Source: Phycisphaerales bacterium (GTDB lineage Bacteria > Planctomycetota > Phycisphaerae > Phycisphaerales > UBA1924). Taken from it: a stretch of DNA of 64,000 bases. A model generated the notes under the pieces. It worked only from the letters and a program-made list of their open reading frames with translations. It ran no database searches and was not told the origin of the DNA. Made by a program: the position numbers and the translations under genes. Numbering within the stretch: position 1 is the first letter of the stretch; each line of letters begins with the position of its first letter. This document shows, in pieces, positions 26,634-34,166 of the stretch. Where the stretch lies: NCBI GenBank assembly GCA_040217175.1, contig JAVJNT010000001.1:1054001-1118000 (forward strand), read 5' to 3'.

Positions 26634-26649
26634 TGCACCGACCGGTGCA
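26634..26649. promoter_or_regulatory. Palindromic candidate operator upstream of the dehydrogenase operon
   Basis: TGCACCG and CGGTGCA form a perfect 7-bp inverted repeat with a 2-bp centre, 86 bp before the E1 alpha start. Its compact symmetry suits a dimeric repressor or activator. No regulator gene is nearby to match it with. Confidence 0.35.
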
Positions 26650-26735
26650 CCTGGGGGCCGACGGCTATCGTGCGCTCCCTGCCGCAGTGACCACCCCGCC
26701 GGGCCATTCGGCCTCGCGTAGACAGGAGCCGACCC

Positions 26736-27869
26736 ATGCCACGCAAGGTCGCCTACAAGACGCAGATCGAGCACCTGCAAATCCTCGACGAGAACGGCAA
26801 GCTCGACGCCAAGCTGGCCAAGGAGCAGGGCAAGAACCTGCTCAGCGACGAGCAGGTGCAGCAGGCCTACGAGCACATGACCATCTGCCGCCAGTACGAC
26901 GAGGTGGCCTTCAAGCTGCAGCGCTCGGGCCGCATGGGCACGTTTCCCCAGAACAAGGGCCAGGAAGCCGTCGCCATCGGCAGCGCCCTGGCCGCCCGCA
27001 AGGGACAGGACTGGCTCGTCTCGGCCTACCGCGAGAACGCGGCGCTCTTCATGCACGGCCTGCCCATGCACTACGTGCTGACGTACTGGATGGGCGACGA
27101 GCGCGGCAGCAAGATCCCCGAGGGCGTCAAGATCACGCCGCTGAGCGTACCGATCGGCACGCACATGCTGCACGCCACGGGCATCGCCTGGGCCAGCAAG
27201 ATGCGCAAGGAAGACAGCGTCGCGCTGACCTACTTCGGCGACGGCGCGACCAGCGAGGGCGACTTCCACGAGGCGGCCAACTTCGCGGGCGTCCTGAAGG
27301 TCCCGTGCATCTTCATCTGCCAGAACAACTCCTGGGCCATCAGCGTGCCGCGCGAGAAGCAGACTGCCTCGGAGACCTTTGCCCAGAAGGCGCTCGCGTA
27401 CGGCTTACCGACGATCCAGGTCGACGGCAACGACCTCTTCGCGGTGTACGCCGCCACGCGACAGGCCCACGAGCGTGCCCGCAAGGGCGAGGGCGCGTCG
27501 TTCATCGAGGCGGTGACCTACCGCCTTGCCGACCACACGACCGCGGACGACGCGTCGCGCTACCGCGACACCAAGGAACTGGATTCGTGGAAGGCCAAGG
27601 ACCCGCTGATCCGCCTGCGGAAGTACCTCGAGAGCAAGGACCTGTGGAGCGACGAGCAGCAGGAAGCGCTCGAGGCCAAGGCCAAAGCCATCGTGCAGGA
27701 GGTCGTCAAGACCGCCGAGGAGATGCCCAAGCCCGACGTGGACGACATCTTCGACTACACGTTCGCCGAGCTTCCCGAGAGCCTGCGCGTGCAGCGCGAC
27801 ACGATGCGGACCACGTCGCTGGGCCAGAACCCCGAGCAGGCCGGGCTTGGCGCCAGGGCGGCACGGTAG
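26736..27869 (+). CDS. pdhA: 2-oxo acid dehydrogenase E1 alpha (pyruvate or branched-chain)
   Basis: This 377-residue alpha subunit carries the thiamine diphosphate motif FGDGATSEGDFHEAANFAG (167-185) ending in NN (197-198). GTFPQNKGQEAVAIG (68-82) and YRENAALFMHG lie at the substrate side, and LADHTTADDASRYR is the loop phosphorylated in mitochondrial enzymes. It decarboxylates pyruvate or a branched-chain keto acid in a complex with the E1 beta and E2 encoded downstream; sequence alone does not separate the two substrates. The E3 gene is not in the window. The start is ATG 26736 with CAGGAG upstream. Confidence 0.88.
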   Translation: MPRKVAYKTQIEHLQILDENGKLDAKLAKEQGKNLLSDEQVQQAYEHMTICRQYDEVAFKLQRSGRMGTFPQNKGQEAVAIGSALAARKGQDWLVSAYRENAALFMHGLPMHYVLTYWMGDERGSKIPEGVKITPLSVPIGTHMLHATGIAWASKMRKEDSVALTYFGDGATSEGDFHEAANFAGVLKVPCIFICQNNSWAISVPREKQTASETFAQKALAYGLPTIQVDGNDLFAVYAATRQAHERARKGEGASFIEAVTYRLADHTTADDASRYRDTKELDSWKAKDPLIRLRKYLESKDLWSDEQQEALEAKAKAIVQEVVKTAEEMPKPDVDDIFDYTFAELPESLRVQRDTMRTTSLGQNPEQAGLGARAAR

Positions 27870-27878
27870 GAGTTGCGC

Positions 27879-28070
27879 ATGACCTCAAGTGATCTCAAGA
27901 TCTCTGCATCTGCTCTCGCTGAAATCGAGCAAGCATTGCATTCGTACCACGATCAGGTTGAGTCGTCATCGATGGCAGAAAACACCAAGAAGACCTATTT
28001 GCGTCACGCGGATACTTTCGTCCGCTGGCTTAAGGGCGACTTTGAACCCGGCGAGCGAGTTTCGCTCTAG
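27879..28070 (+). CDS. 63-aa protein resembling the N-terminal SAM-like domain of tyrosine recombinases
   Basis: The small gene sits between E1 alpha and E1 beta with 9 and 21 bp gaps and its own GGAG ribosome site. The product has an Asp/Ser-rich start, a helix (SALAEIEQALHSYHDQVES) and then NTKKTYLRHADTFVRWLKG (35-53), which resembles the core-binding helices of phage integrases. The catalytic domain is absent. Counting 190 of its bases gives about 52% GC, well below the surrounding genes, and the codons are unlike theirs (TTG, TCA, GAA, AAC-poor in G/C third positions). It could be a small DNA-binding protein acquired by transfer, or a residue of a lost element. The family likeness is judged by eye. 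Confidence 0.65.
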   Translation: MTSSDLKISASALAEIEQALHSYHDQVESSSMAENTKKTYLRHADTFVRWLKGDFEPGERVSL

Positions 28071-28091
28071 TAATTTGAAGGATCGCTCAGC

Positions 28092-29066
28092 ATGGCTGAA
28101 CTCAACCTCGTCCAGGCCATCAACCTCGCCCTCGCCCAGGAAATGGAGCGCGACGATCGCGTCATGGTCCTGGGCGAAGACGTCGGCCTCAACGGCGGCG
28201 TCTTCCGCGTGACCGACGGCCTGCAGAAGCGCTTCGGCGAGGACCGCGTCGTCGACACGCCGCTCGCCGAGAGCGGCATCCTGGGCACCTCCATCGGCCT
28301 GGCCATCAACGGCATGCGACCGGTGCCCGAGATCCAGTTCGAGGGGTTTCTTGGGCCGGCGTACGACCAGATCGTCCACCACGCCGGACGCATGCGCACC
28401 CGCACGCGCGGGGCCGTCACCGTGCCGCTGACCGTCCGCGTGCCCGTTGGCGGCGGCATCCACGCGCCCGAGCTGCACAGCGATTCGCCCGAAGCGATCT
28501 ACAGCCACCATGTCGGCCTGAAGGTCGTCATGCCCAGCACGCCCTACGACGCCAAGGGCCTGCTGCTGGCGGCCATCCGCGACCCCGATCCGGTGATGTT
28601 CTTCGAGCCCAAGCGCGTGTACCGCAGCTACAAGGAACAAGTCCCCGAGGACGACTACACCGTCGAGATCGGCAAGGCCAAAATCGTCAGCGAGGGCGAC
28701 GACGTCACCGTCATCACCTGGGGCGCGACCGTGTTCCAGGCGCTGGCCGCACTCGACGAGCTGCCCGAGGACGTCAGCGTTGAGTTGATCGACATGCGCA
28801 CCATCTACCCGATGGACGAGGACACGATCGTCGAGAGCGTCATGAAGACCGGCCGATGCGTCATCGCCCACGAGGCCCCGCGCACCGCCGGCATGGGCGC
28901 CGAGATCGCGACCATCCTGCAAGAGAAGTGCTTCCTGCACCTGGAGGCGCCAGTGCAGCGCGTGACTGGTTTTGATACCGTCATGCCGTATTACAAGCTC
29001 GAGAACCACTACCTGCCCGAGTCGCCGCGCATCAAGGAGGCCATCGAGCAGGTGCTGGCCTACTAG
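28092..29066 (+). CDS. pdhB: 2-oxo acid dehydrogenase E1 beta
   Basis: This 324-residue beta subunit completes the E1 heterotetramer. It has the pyrimidine-binding half MVLGEDVGLNGGVFRVT (24-40), then DTPLAESGILGTSIGLA, EIQFEGF, GGGIHAPELHSDSPEAIY and the C-terminal transketolase domain with VELIDMRTIYPMDEDTI and IAHEAPRTAGMGAEI. The start is ATG 28092 with GAAGGA eight to thirteen bases upstream. Its place after the 63-aa gene shows the operon order E1 alpha, small gene, E1 beta, E2. Confidence 0.9.
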   Translation: MAELNLVQAINLALAQEMERDDRVMVLGEDVGLNGGVFRVTDGLQKRFGEDRVVDTPLAESGILGTSIGLAINGMRPVPEIQFEGFLGPAYDQIVHHAGRMRTRTRGAVTVPLTVRVPVGGGIHAPELHSDSPEAIYSHHVGLKVVMPSTPYDAKGLLLAAIRDPDPVMFFEPKRVYRSYKEQVPEDDYTVEIGKAKIVSEGDDVTVITWGATVFQALAALDELPEDVSVELIDMRTIYPMDEDTIVESVMKTGRCVIAHEAPRTAGMGAEIATILQEKCFLHLEAPVQRVTGFDTVMPYYKLENHYLPESPRIKEAIEQVLAY

Positions 29067-29123
29067 GCTCACGCGCCGCTCGCGACACCCGCCGAACCGA
29101 CCGCAGACCAATCGAGGATTCCC

Positions 29124-30746
29124 ATGGCCGGCAAAGTCTCTTCTGATCCCAACATCTTCCTCCTTCCGGACATCGGCGAGGGCCTGCAGGAGGCCGAGGT
29201 CATCAAGTGGCTGGTCAAGGAGGGCGACGCCGTCGAGGAGCAGCAGAGCCTCGCCGAGGTCGAGACCGACAAGGCGCTGACCGAGATCCCCTCGCCGCGC
29301 GCGGGCGTCATCAAGACCCTTCACGGCAAGGACGGCGACGTGATGAAGGTCGGCGAGCCATTCGTGAGCTACGAGGGCGGCGAGGGAAGCGCGGCCCAGC
29401 AGCCGACCCCCCAGCCGGACAAGACGAAGAAGCAGCCGCCGAAGAAGGGCGACCCCACGCCCGCCGAAAACAACGGCTCGGCCGCCCGCGAGGACGACGG
29501 CACCGTCGTCGGCAAGATGAGCGCCGACACTCCCGGCCTCACGCGGCAGGAGGGCAAGGCCCTTGCGACGCCCGCCGTGCGTCGCAAGGCGCGGGAGATG
29601 GGCATCGACATCAACGCCGTGCCGGGCTCGGGCATCGGCGGCCGCGTGCTCGAGAAGGACCTCAAGGCCTTCGAGCAGTCGGGTGGAGGGTCCGGCGGCA
29701 CGACGCAGAAGCCCGCGACGTCGCCCAGCGCCACGCCCGACGCCGGAACGACGCGCAAGCCCATGCCGCGCCCGCAGGCCCAGCCGCAGCAGCAGTTCCA
29801 GCAGCAGCCCATGCCCCAGTACCAGCCCCAGCCCCAGCAGCAGATGGGCTACGGCATGCCGCAGCAGCAGATGGGAATGCCGTATGGCATGCCCATGATG
29901 ATGATGCCCGTGCCGATGATGATGCCGTTCCCGGGCATGTACCCCGGCATGGGGGGCATGGGCGGCGGCGTGCCGATGGCGCCCGGCTACGTGCCCGCCA
30001 GCGTGCGGCCGATTCCCGATCCCGCCCAGCAATCCAAGGCTGTTTCGGGCAACGCGAGCACCGCCTTCCGCGGCGTGCGGCGCACCATCGCCAGCAAGCT
30101 GCGCGAGAGCGTGGACACGGCCGTCCACTTCACCGTGATGGACGAGGCCGACGTGACCGACCTGGACGCGCTGCGCCGCCAGTTTGCCGAGGCGGGGACG
30201 AAGCTCAGCTTCCTGCCGTTCGTCGCGGCGGCGGTCTGCAGGGCCATCGCGCCGCGTGCCGGCGGCCGCTTCGGCGCGCTCAACGCTCGCGTGGAAGGGA
30301 GCGGCGAGAGCCAGGAGATCGTCGAGCACCACGCCGTGCACCTGGGCATCGCCACCGACACCGACGCGGGCCTCATGGTTCCGGTCATCAAGAACGCCGA
30401 CGCGCTCGACGTCGCGAGCATGGCGGGCGCCATCGCCAACGCCGCCAACGGCGCACGCACCCGCTCGGCCGCCCGCGAGGACCTGTCGGGCAGCACCTTC
30501 ACCATCAGCAACGTCGGCAGCCACGCCGGCATGTTCGCCACGCCGGTGATCAACGCCCCCGAGGTCGGCATCCTCGCCGTCGGCAAGGTCTACGACGCCG
30601 TCGTCGTGCGTGACGGCCAGGCCGTCGTCGGCAAGAAGATGCCCCTGAGCCTGGCCTGCGACCACAGAGTAGTGGACGGCGCGACGGCGGCGCTGTGCCT
30701 GGCGGAGATCGTCAAGCTCCTGCAGGAGCCCGGCTCGATCGCCTAA
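29124..30746 (+). CDS. pdhC: 2-oxo acid dehydrogenase E2 (dihydrolipoyl acyltransferase)
   Basis: This is a 540-residue core subunit. One lipoyl domain (8-85) has the lipoylated Lys50 in VETDKA. The peripheral-subunit-binding domain (147-182) reads ATPAVRRKAREMGIDINA ... GSGIGGRVLEKDL. The catalytic domain (about 305-540) ends with CDHRVVDGAT, giving the catalytic His and Asp. Between the binding and catalytic domains lies an unusual linker (about 186-305) rich in Gln, Pro and especially Met (MPYGMPMMMMPVPMMMPF), in place of the usual Ala/Pro-rich linker. The stop overlaps the stop of the convergent PEP-CTERM gene. Confidence 0.9.
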   Translation: MAGKVSSDPNIFLLPDIGEGLQEAEVIKWLVKEGDAVEEQQSLAEVETDKALTEIPSPRAGVIKTLHGKDGDVMKVGEPFVSYEGGEGSAAQQPTPQPDKTKKQPPKKGDPTPAENNGSAAREDDGTVVGKMSADTPGLTRQEGKALATPAVRRKAREMGIDINAVPGSGIGGRVLEKDLKAFEQSGGGSGGTTQKPATSPSATPDAGTTRKPMPRPQAQPQQQFQQQPMPQYQPQPQQQMGYGMPQQQMGMPYGMPMMMMPVPMMMPFPGMYPGMGGMGGGVPMAPGYVPASVRPIPDPAQQSKAVSGNASTAFRGVRRTIASKLRESVDTAVHFTVMDEADVTDLDALRRQFAEAGTKLSFLPFVAAAVCRAIAPRAGGRFGALNARVEGSGESQEIVEHHAVHLGIATDTDAGLMVPVIKNADALDVASMAGAIANAANGARTRSAAREDLSGSTFTISNVGSHAGMFATPVINAPEVGILAVGKVYDAVVVRDGQAVVGKKMPLSLACDHRVVDGATAALCLAEIVKLLQEPGSIA

Positions 30747-31348
30747 CGGCTCCGCCGACGCCGCGCGGCGGGAATCATGAGCCCGGCAAGCACCAGCGCA
30801 CCCGCCGGCGCCGGCACGATCTGGATCCGCGCCGTGCCCTCGGCGAAGTCGTCGAGCCTCGACTCCGACAGCGGGCTACCGGGCCGCAGGTACACGTTGA
30901 ATCCCGTCGTCCGGGTCGAAAAGTCGATGAACAGCGGCTCGGAACCGGCCACGGGCGCCGTGTACGTGACCTCCCAGAACGCGATCGGGTTCGAGTCGTC
31001 GCCGTAGATGCCGCCCACTCCGTGGAGCTGACCGCCGCGGATGCCGTCGAATCCATCCGCGACCGGCACCCCCGCAGCGGTGCCGGCGCCATCCATAGGC
31101 GACACCAGCCGTGGGTCGCTCAGGCCGACCCGCCCCTCGCTCGAGAAGAACGACGTGGCGACGCTGGCCATGCCGTACAGGGCCGGGTCGAAGTAGGCCT
31201 CGAGCCGGATGGTCGTCGACTCGCCCAGCTCGAGCGTCGTGTCTTCCACCACGATGTTCACGCCGTTGCGGGCCGGCTGACCGTGGGCGAGGGCGGCCAG
31301 CCCCAGCAGCGTCGCCGCAGCCATCGCGATCGGGATCCGGTTCGTCAT
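30743..31348 (-). CDS. PEP-CTERM-like exported protein
   Basis: This is a 201-residue secreted protein. The signal peptide is residues 1-23 (ending LAHGQ). The body is beta-rich with LGESTTIRLEAYFDP, suggesting a domain of the cohesin/carbohydrate-binding type, and it has many Asp/Gly turns. The C-terminus PAPAGALVLAGLMIPAARRRRSR is a PEP-CTERM-like sorting tail (Pro-Ala-Pro, one hydrophobic helix, Arg cluster), so it is expected to be processed by an exosortase and anchored or released at the surface. A near-perfect AAGGAGG precedes ATG 31348. No exosortase gene is in the window. Confidence 0.75.
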   Translation of the reverse strand: MTNRIPIAMAAATLLGLAALAHGQPARNGVNIVVEDTTLELGESTTIRLEAYFDPALYGMASVATSFFSSEGRVGLSDPRLVSPMDGAGTAAGVPVADGFDGIRGGQLHGVGGIYGDDSNPIAFWEVTYTAPVAGSEPLFIDFSTRTTGFNVYLRPGSPLSESRLDDFAEGTARIQIVPAPAGALVLAGLMIPAARRRRSR

Positions 31349-31475
31349 GATTTCCTCCTTGCACGTTGCGACGCACCGCCGCGACGATGCAACGGGGGGA
31401 GGCGGCGACGGGCGTTGCGATGCCTGGAACCTACCACGCGTTCGGCCGGCACGCAAGCCGATCGACGCGAGCCTG

Positions 31476-32216
31476 TCAGATGGCCATCGCTGGCCGCCGT
31501 CGGGCCACGACGCGCGCCAGCCCGCACTCGGGGCACGCCTCGACGCCATCGCCAAGCTCGTAGCCGCACGCCGGGCACAGGCCACGCCGTGCGCGGCGGC
31601 GGAGCCTTCGCCAACGCACGAGCGAGAAGGGCGTCAGCACGAGCACGCCGTAGAAGAGCGTATTGCCCAGCAGGCCCGGCCACAGGGGCAGGTAGGGGAC
31701 CGACCAGTCCCGGCCGAGGGCGCGGAACATCCAGAGGCCGGGCGTGCTCGCGCTCGCACCCGGCGGCGACGCCGCGGGCGCTGCGGGAAGGATGGTCACG
31801 TGCAGGCGGCCGTGCGCCGCCCGCAGCGGCCAGCCGGTCTCGAGCGCCATCACGCCCCCGCCGTGCTCGTCCAGCAGCTCGGCGATGGCCGGAGGCCTCG
31901 GGTCCTCGTCCACCACGTTCGAGATGGCGCGCCGGTGTGCGCTCGGATCGCCCGTCTCCCCGACGTACTGCATGCGCCAGATGCGCACGTCCGCGCCGAT
32001 CGTGTGGCTCGTCTTGGCCGTCGTCATGTGCTGACCCGCAAAGTAGAAGGCGGTCGTCTGCCGCGGCAGGGGGAGCCCCGGCGGGTCGTAGGGCGCCGCC
32101 CCAACGACCACGCTGCCCGCCGCCAGCACGACGCCAACCACTAGCGACACGATCACGAGCCGCCACGTGATCACGCGGGGTCGGCGCGGCGTCTTCGCTT
32201 CGCGGCGGTGGCGCAT
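31476..32216 (-). CDS. Two-helix membrane protein with C-terminal CxxC-Y-E-L zinc ribbon
   Basis: This is a 246-residue protein. An N-terminal basic stretch and a transmembrane helix (about 17-40) are followed by an extracytoplasmic domain (about 42-175), a second helix (about 183-203), and then a basic cytoplasmic tail carrying Cys-Pro-Ala-Cys-Gly-Tyr-Glu-Leu, a short spacer and Cys-Pro-Glu-Cys-Gly (about 214-232). The ribbon matches those of four other membrane proteins in the window. The function is unknown. The start is ATG 32216; the region upstream holds a REP-like doublet and a 21-bp array. Confidence 0.7.
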   Translation of the reverse strand: MRHRREAKTPRRPRVITWRLVIVSLVVGVVLAAGSVVVGAAPYDPPGLPLPRQTTAFYFAGQHMTTAKTSHTIGADVRIWRMQYVGETGDPSAHRRAISNVVDEDPRPPAIAELLDEHGGGVMALETGWPLRAAHGRLHVTILPAAPAASPPGASASTPGLWMFRALGRDWSVPYLPLWPGLLGNTLFYGVLVLTPFSLVRWRRLRRRARRGLCPACGYELGDGVEACPECGLARVVARRRPAMAI

Positions 32217-32255
32217 GGGGGACGGTAGGAAGTTGCGGGCGCACGGCGCGTCGTG

Positions 32256-32340
32256 ACGAGCCCCCGGCGTGAGCCGGGGGGCATGGATGCGCGGACGATC
32301 GCGGCGTGGTCATGCCCCCTCGCTCACGCGAGGGGCTCGT
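32256..32340. repeat. REP-like inverted doublet of two hairpins
   Basis: The left hairpin has CCCCCGGC (32261-32268), loop GTGA and GCCGGGGG (32273-32280). The right hairpin has CCCCTCGC (32316-32323), loop TCAC and GCGAGGGG (32328-32335). The two 30-nt arms are inverted copies of each other: ACGAG/CTCGT at the outside and GCATG/CATGC at the inside match exactly, and the few differences lie in the stems as paired, compensatory changes. This is the arrangement of a two-REP (BIME-like) element. Confidence 0.75.
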
Positions 32341-32356
32341 AAGCGTGTGATCCTGG

Positions 32357-32566
32357 TGCGCAGGCGGCCGTTCGATGCGCGTAGGAAGACCGTCCAGAGG
32401 CGCAGGCACGCTCCCTATGCCCGCAGGTGACGCTTCCTTGGGCGCAGGAACGCTTCGCGTGGGCGCAGGAACGCCATCCATGGGCGCAGGGAGAGCATCC
32501 AGGGGCGCAGGAAGAGCATCCAGGGGCGCAGGAAGGCCGTCCATGGGCGCAGGAATCGTTCCTGCG
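32357..32566. repeat. 21-bp-period tandem array with GCGCAGG core
   Basis: Ten in-phase units of exactly 21 bp start at 32357, 32378, 32399, 32420, 32441, 32462, 32483, 32504, 32525 and 32546. The best units share GGCGCAGGAA followed by a variable part that often ends ATCCATG or ATCCAGG; the first and last units are more degenerate. The period equals that of the array at 11039-11227, but the sequence is different. It also lies between divergent genes. Confidence 0.88.
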
Positions 32567-32676
32567 CATCGGTATCGGACGCCCGGGACCGGCGGGCGGC
32601 GGGCGGGGCGATCGGCCCCGGGCGTGGTTCTCGTGGCGTGGCGATCGGATCCGCAGGACGAACGCCGAATGTAACT

Positions 32677-32700
32677 TTCTGCCCGAGCAGAACTTATAAG
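32677..32700 (+). promoter_or_regulatory. AT-rich promoter-like segment with palindromes
   Basis: TTCTGC and GCAGAA form an inverted repeat around CCGA (32677-32692), directly followed by the palindrome CTTATAAG (32693-32700), which could supply a -10 element. The surrounding 70 bp are the most AT-rich in the region. It lies about 150 bp before the next plus-strand gene. The promoter function is inferred from composition only. Confidence 0.4.
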
Positions 32701-32852
32701 AAACTTTCCGAAAACTTGCATCTCGGACCAAAGTCGCCCGCGCAGGCCGTCGATCAACGTCTCGGCCCCGGGCGTGTGACCCGCGGCCACCGTGACTCGT
32801 GGGCGTCGGCCGGCTTGGTCGGGCCCGGACTCTTGCAGACTGGAGATTCGAA

Positions 32853-33497
32853 ATGGGTACGAACTTGCCCGCCGAGCGCGGGCCCGCACTCGACTGGATC
32901 AACGCACGACTGGACCCCTGGGAGACCAACGCGGCGGCGATCGGCCTCGAACCGACCGACCCCGCCGCGCTGGTCGCCCTCGCCGGCGCGGCTGATGACG
33001 CCAGGCTCGCCGCGGATGCGGCCCGGAGCACGTCGAAAACAAAAACTCTGGACTGGTACGACAAGGCCGACGCGGCGATGGACTTTGCGCGCGAGCTCAT
33101 CCTGAAGATCAAGTCCGCGGCGGCCAGCGATCCGCAGGTGTACGTCCTCGCCCAGGTCAGCCCCAAGGCCAGCCCCGGCGAGACGCCGCCGCCGGAGATC
33201 CCCAGCGACGTCAGGGCCGAGCTGCTCGACCAGGGCCGCGTGCGGCTGACGTGGAAGGGCAAGGGACCGCGCGGCACGTTCTACATCGTCAAGCGCCGGC
33301 TGCTCAACGAGAACGCCTTCACGGTCATCGCGACCGTCACCGACAAGGTTTTTACCGACGAGAGCCTGCCCTTCGGCGCCGACAAGGCCGTCTACGCCAT
33401 CGATGCGCAGCAGACCGACAAGCTGGTCTACGGGCCAGAGAAGAACGTCCAACTGGGCGTCGGCAACGGGCAGCAGGCGAGCGAGCAGGCGGCCTGA
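32853..33497 (+). CDS. Hypothetical protein with a fibronectin-III-like domain
   Basis: This 214-residue protein has no signal peptide or membrane helix. The N-terminal half is helical (LDWYDKADAAMDFARELILKIKSAAA). The C-terminal part (about 118-205) reads like a beta-sandwich: GRVRLTWKGKGPRGTFYIVKRRL ... TDKVFTDESLPFGADKAVYAIDAQ, resembling fibronectin type III or related folds. I do not recognise a named family. The start is ATG 32853 with TGGAG upstream. A strong bidirectional hairpin follows. It is monocistronic behind the AT-rich promoter-like segment, and may be well expressed. Confidence 0.6.
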   Translation: MGTNLPAERGPALDWINARLDPWETNAAAIGLEPTDPAALVALAGAADDARLAADAARSTSKTKTLDWYDKADAAMDFARELILKIKSAAASDPQVYVLAQVSPKASPGETPPPEIPSDVRAELLDQGRVRLTWKGKGPRGTFYIVKRRLLNENAFTVIATVTDKVFTDESLPFGADKAVYAIDAQQTDKLVYGPEKNVQLGVGNGQQASEQAA

Positions 33498-33528
33498 GCC
33501 GCCCGCACGACTCCAGACCCACATCACG

Positions 33529-33558
33529 ACGCCGCGGCGCCCGTTCGGGCCGCGGCGT
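33529..33558. terminator. Bidirectional hairpin terminator
   Basis: ACGCCGCGGC (33529-33538) and GCCGCGGCGT (33549-33558) form a 10-bp stem between two convergent stop codons (33497 plus, 33595 minus). Short T tracts occur on either side, so it can serve both genes. Confidence 0.7.
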
Positions 33559-33594
33559 TCGGTTTGCGCGCTCGCTTCGTTTTGATCTTCTCGC

Positions 33595-34062
33595 TCAGCT
33601 GGCCTGCGCGATCGCGTCCTGCATCGTCTGGCGGATCTGCGCGGTGCTCGCGCCGCCGCCGGCGATCTGGCCGAGCACAGCGCCAGAGTCGGCGTCCAAG
33701 AGGTAGATCACGCCGGTCGTGCCGCCGTTGCTCTCGCCCAGGCTGGCCAGGCCCGCGTCGGCCAGGGTCTGCGTCGCAGCCGGGTCGCGGCGGTCGGTGT
33801 AGTCGGCCACGATCACGCGGACGCTGTTGTAGGGCAGGTCGGTCAGGGCCTCCTGGAACTTGGGCTCGAGCTGCTTGCAGGGGGCGCACCAGTCGGCGGT
33901 CATCATCACGGCGACGACCTCGGCCCCGTTGGCGGTGCTCGCCAGGCTCTGCTTGTCGGCGCGGCTCATGCTCGCGGTGTCGCCCGACGCGGTGATGGCG
34001 CAGGCGGAAAGCGAGAGCGAGGCGGCCACGATCGACGCGGCAATGGCGGTGCGGATGGGCAT
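33595..34062 (-). CDS. Thioredoxin-fold lipoprotein
   Basis: This is a 155-residue envelope protein. A lipoprotein signal ends at Cys21 (SLSAC). The thioredoxin fold follows with the redox motif DWCAPCK (57-63; Cys59 and Cys62) and the expected cis-Pro region replaced by GGTTGVIYLLD. It would reduce or exchange disulfides outside the cytoplasmic membrane, for example of apocytochromes or secreted proteins. The start is ATG 34062 with AGGAG upstream. It sits alone between terminator-bearing gaps. Confidence 0.8.
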   Translation of the reverse strand: MPIRTAIAASIVAASLSLSACAITASGDTASMSRADKQSLASTANGAEVVAVMMTADWCAPCKQLEPKFQEALTDLPYNSVRVIVADYTDRRDPAATQTLADAGLASLGESNGGTTGVIYLLDADSGAVLGQIAGGGASTAQIRQTMQDAIAQAS

Positions 34063-34166
34063 GGCGGGGTCTCCTGCTCGAGGGCGTGCGTGCCGGCGGC
34101 GGGCCGCCCGCCCCACGGCGGGACCCCCGGCGGCGTCCTCCGGTGAGAGGAGGTCGCGCCGGGGGT

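Larger units (their letters stand above)
32217..32852. other. 636-bp divergent intergenic region
   Basis: The region lies between two head-to-head genes and contains, in order, a REP-like inverted doublet (32256-32340), a ten-unit 21-bp array (32357-32566), a GC-rich stretch, and an AT-rich promoter-like segment with two palindromes (32677-32700). Long open frames cross the array in several frames only because the repeat period is a multiple of three and lacks stops; I do not call them genes. Confidence 0.65.

Noticed and set aside
27879-28070. Remnant of a prophage or insertion sequence
   Set aside because: No target-site duplication, terminal inverted repeat, transposase or integrase catalytic part is visible around it, so it is described as a small gene and not as a mobile element.
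11039-32566. CRISPR array
   Set aside because: The 21-bp units follow each other without spacers, and no cas gene is present.
32324-33277. Minus-strand frame with Cys/Ala/Pro heptads over the second array
   Set aside because: It is antisense to a real gene and is open only because a 21-bp period has no stop in that frame.
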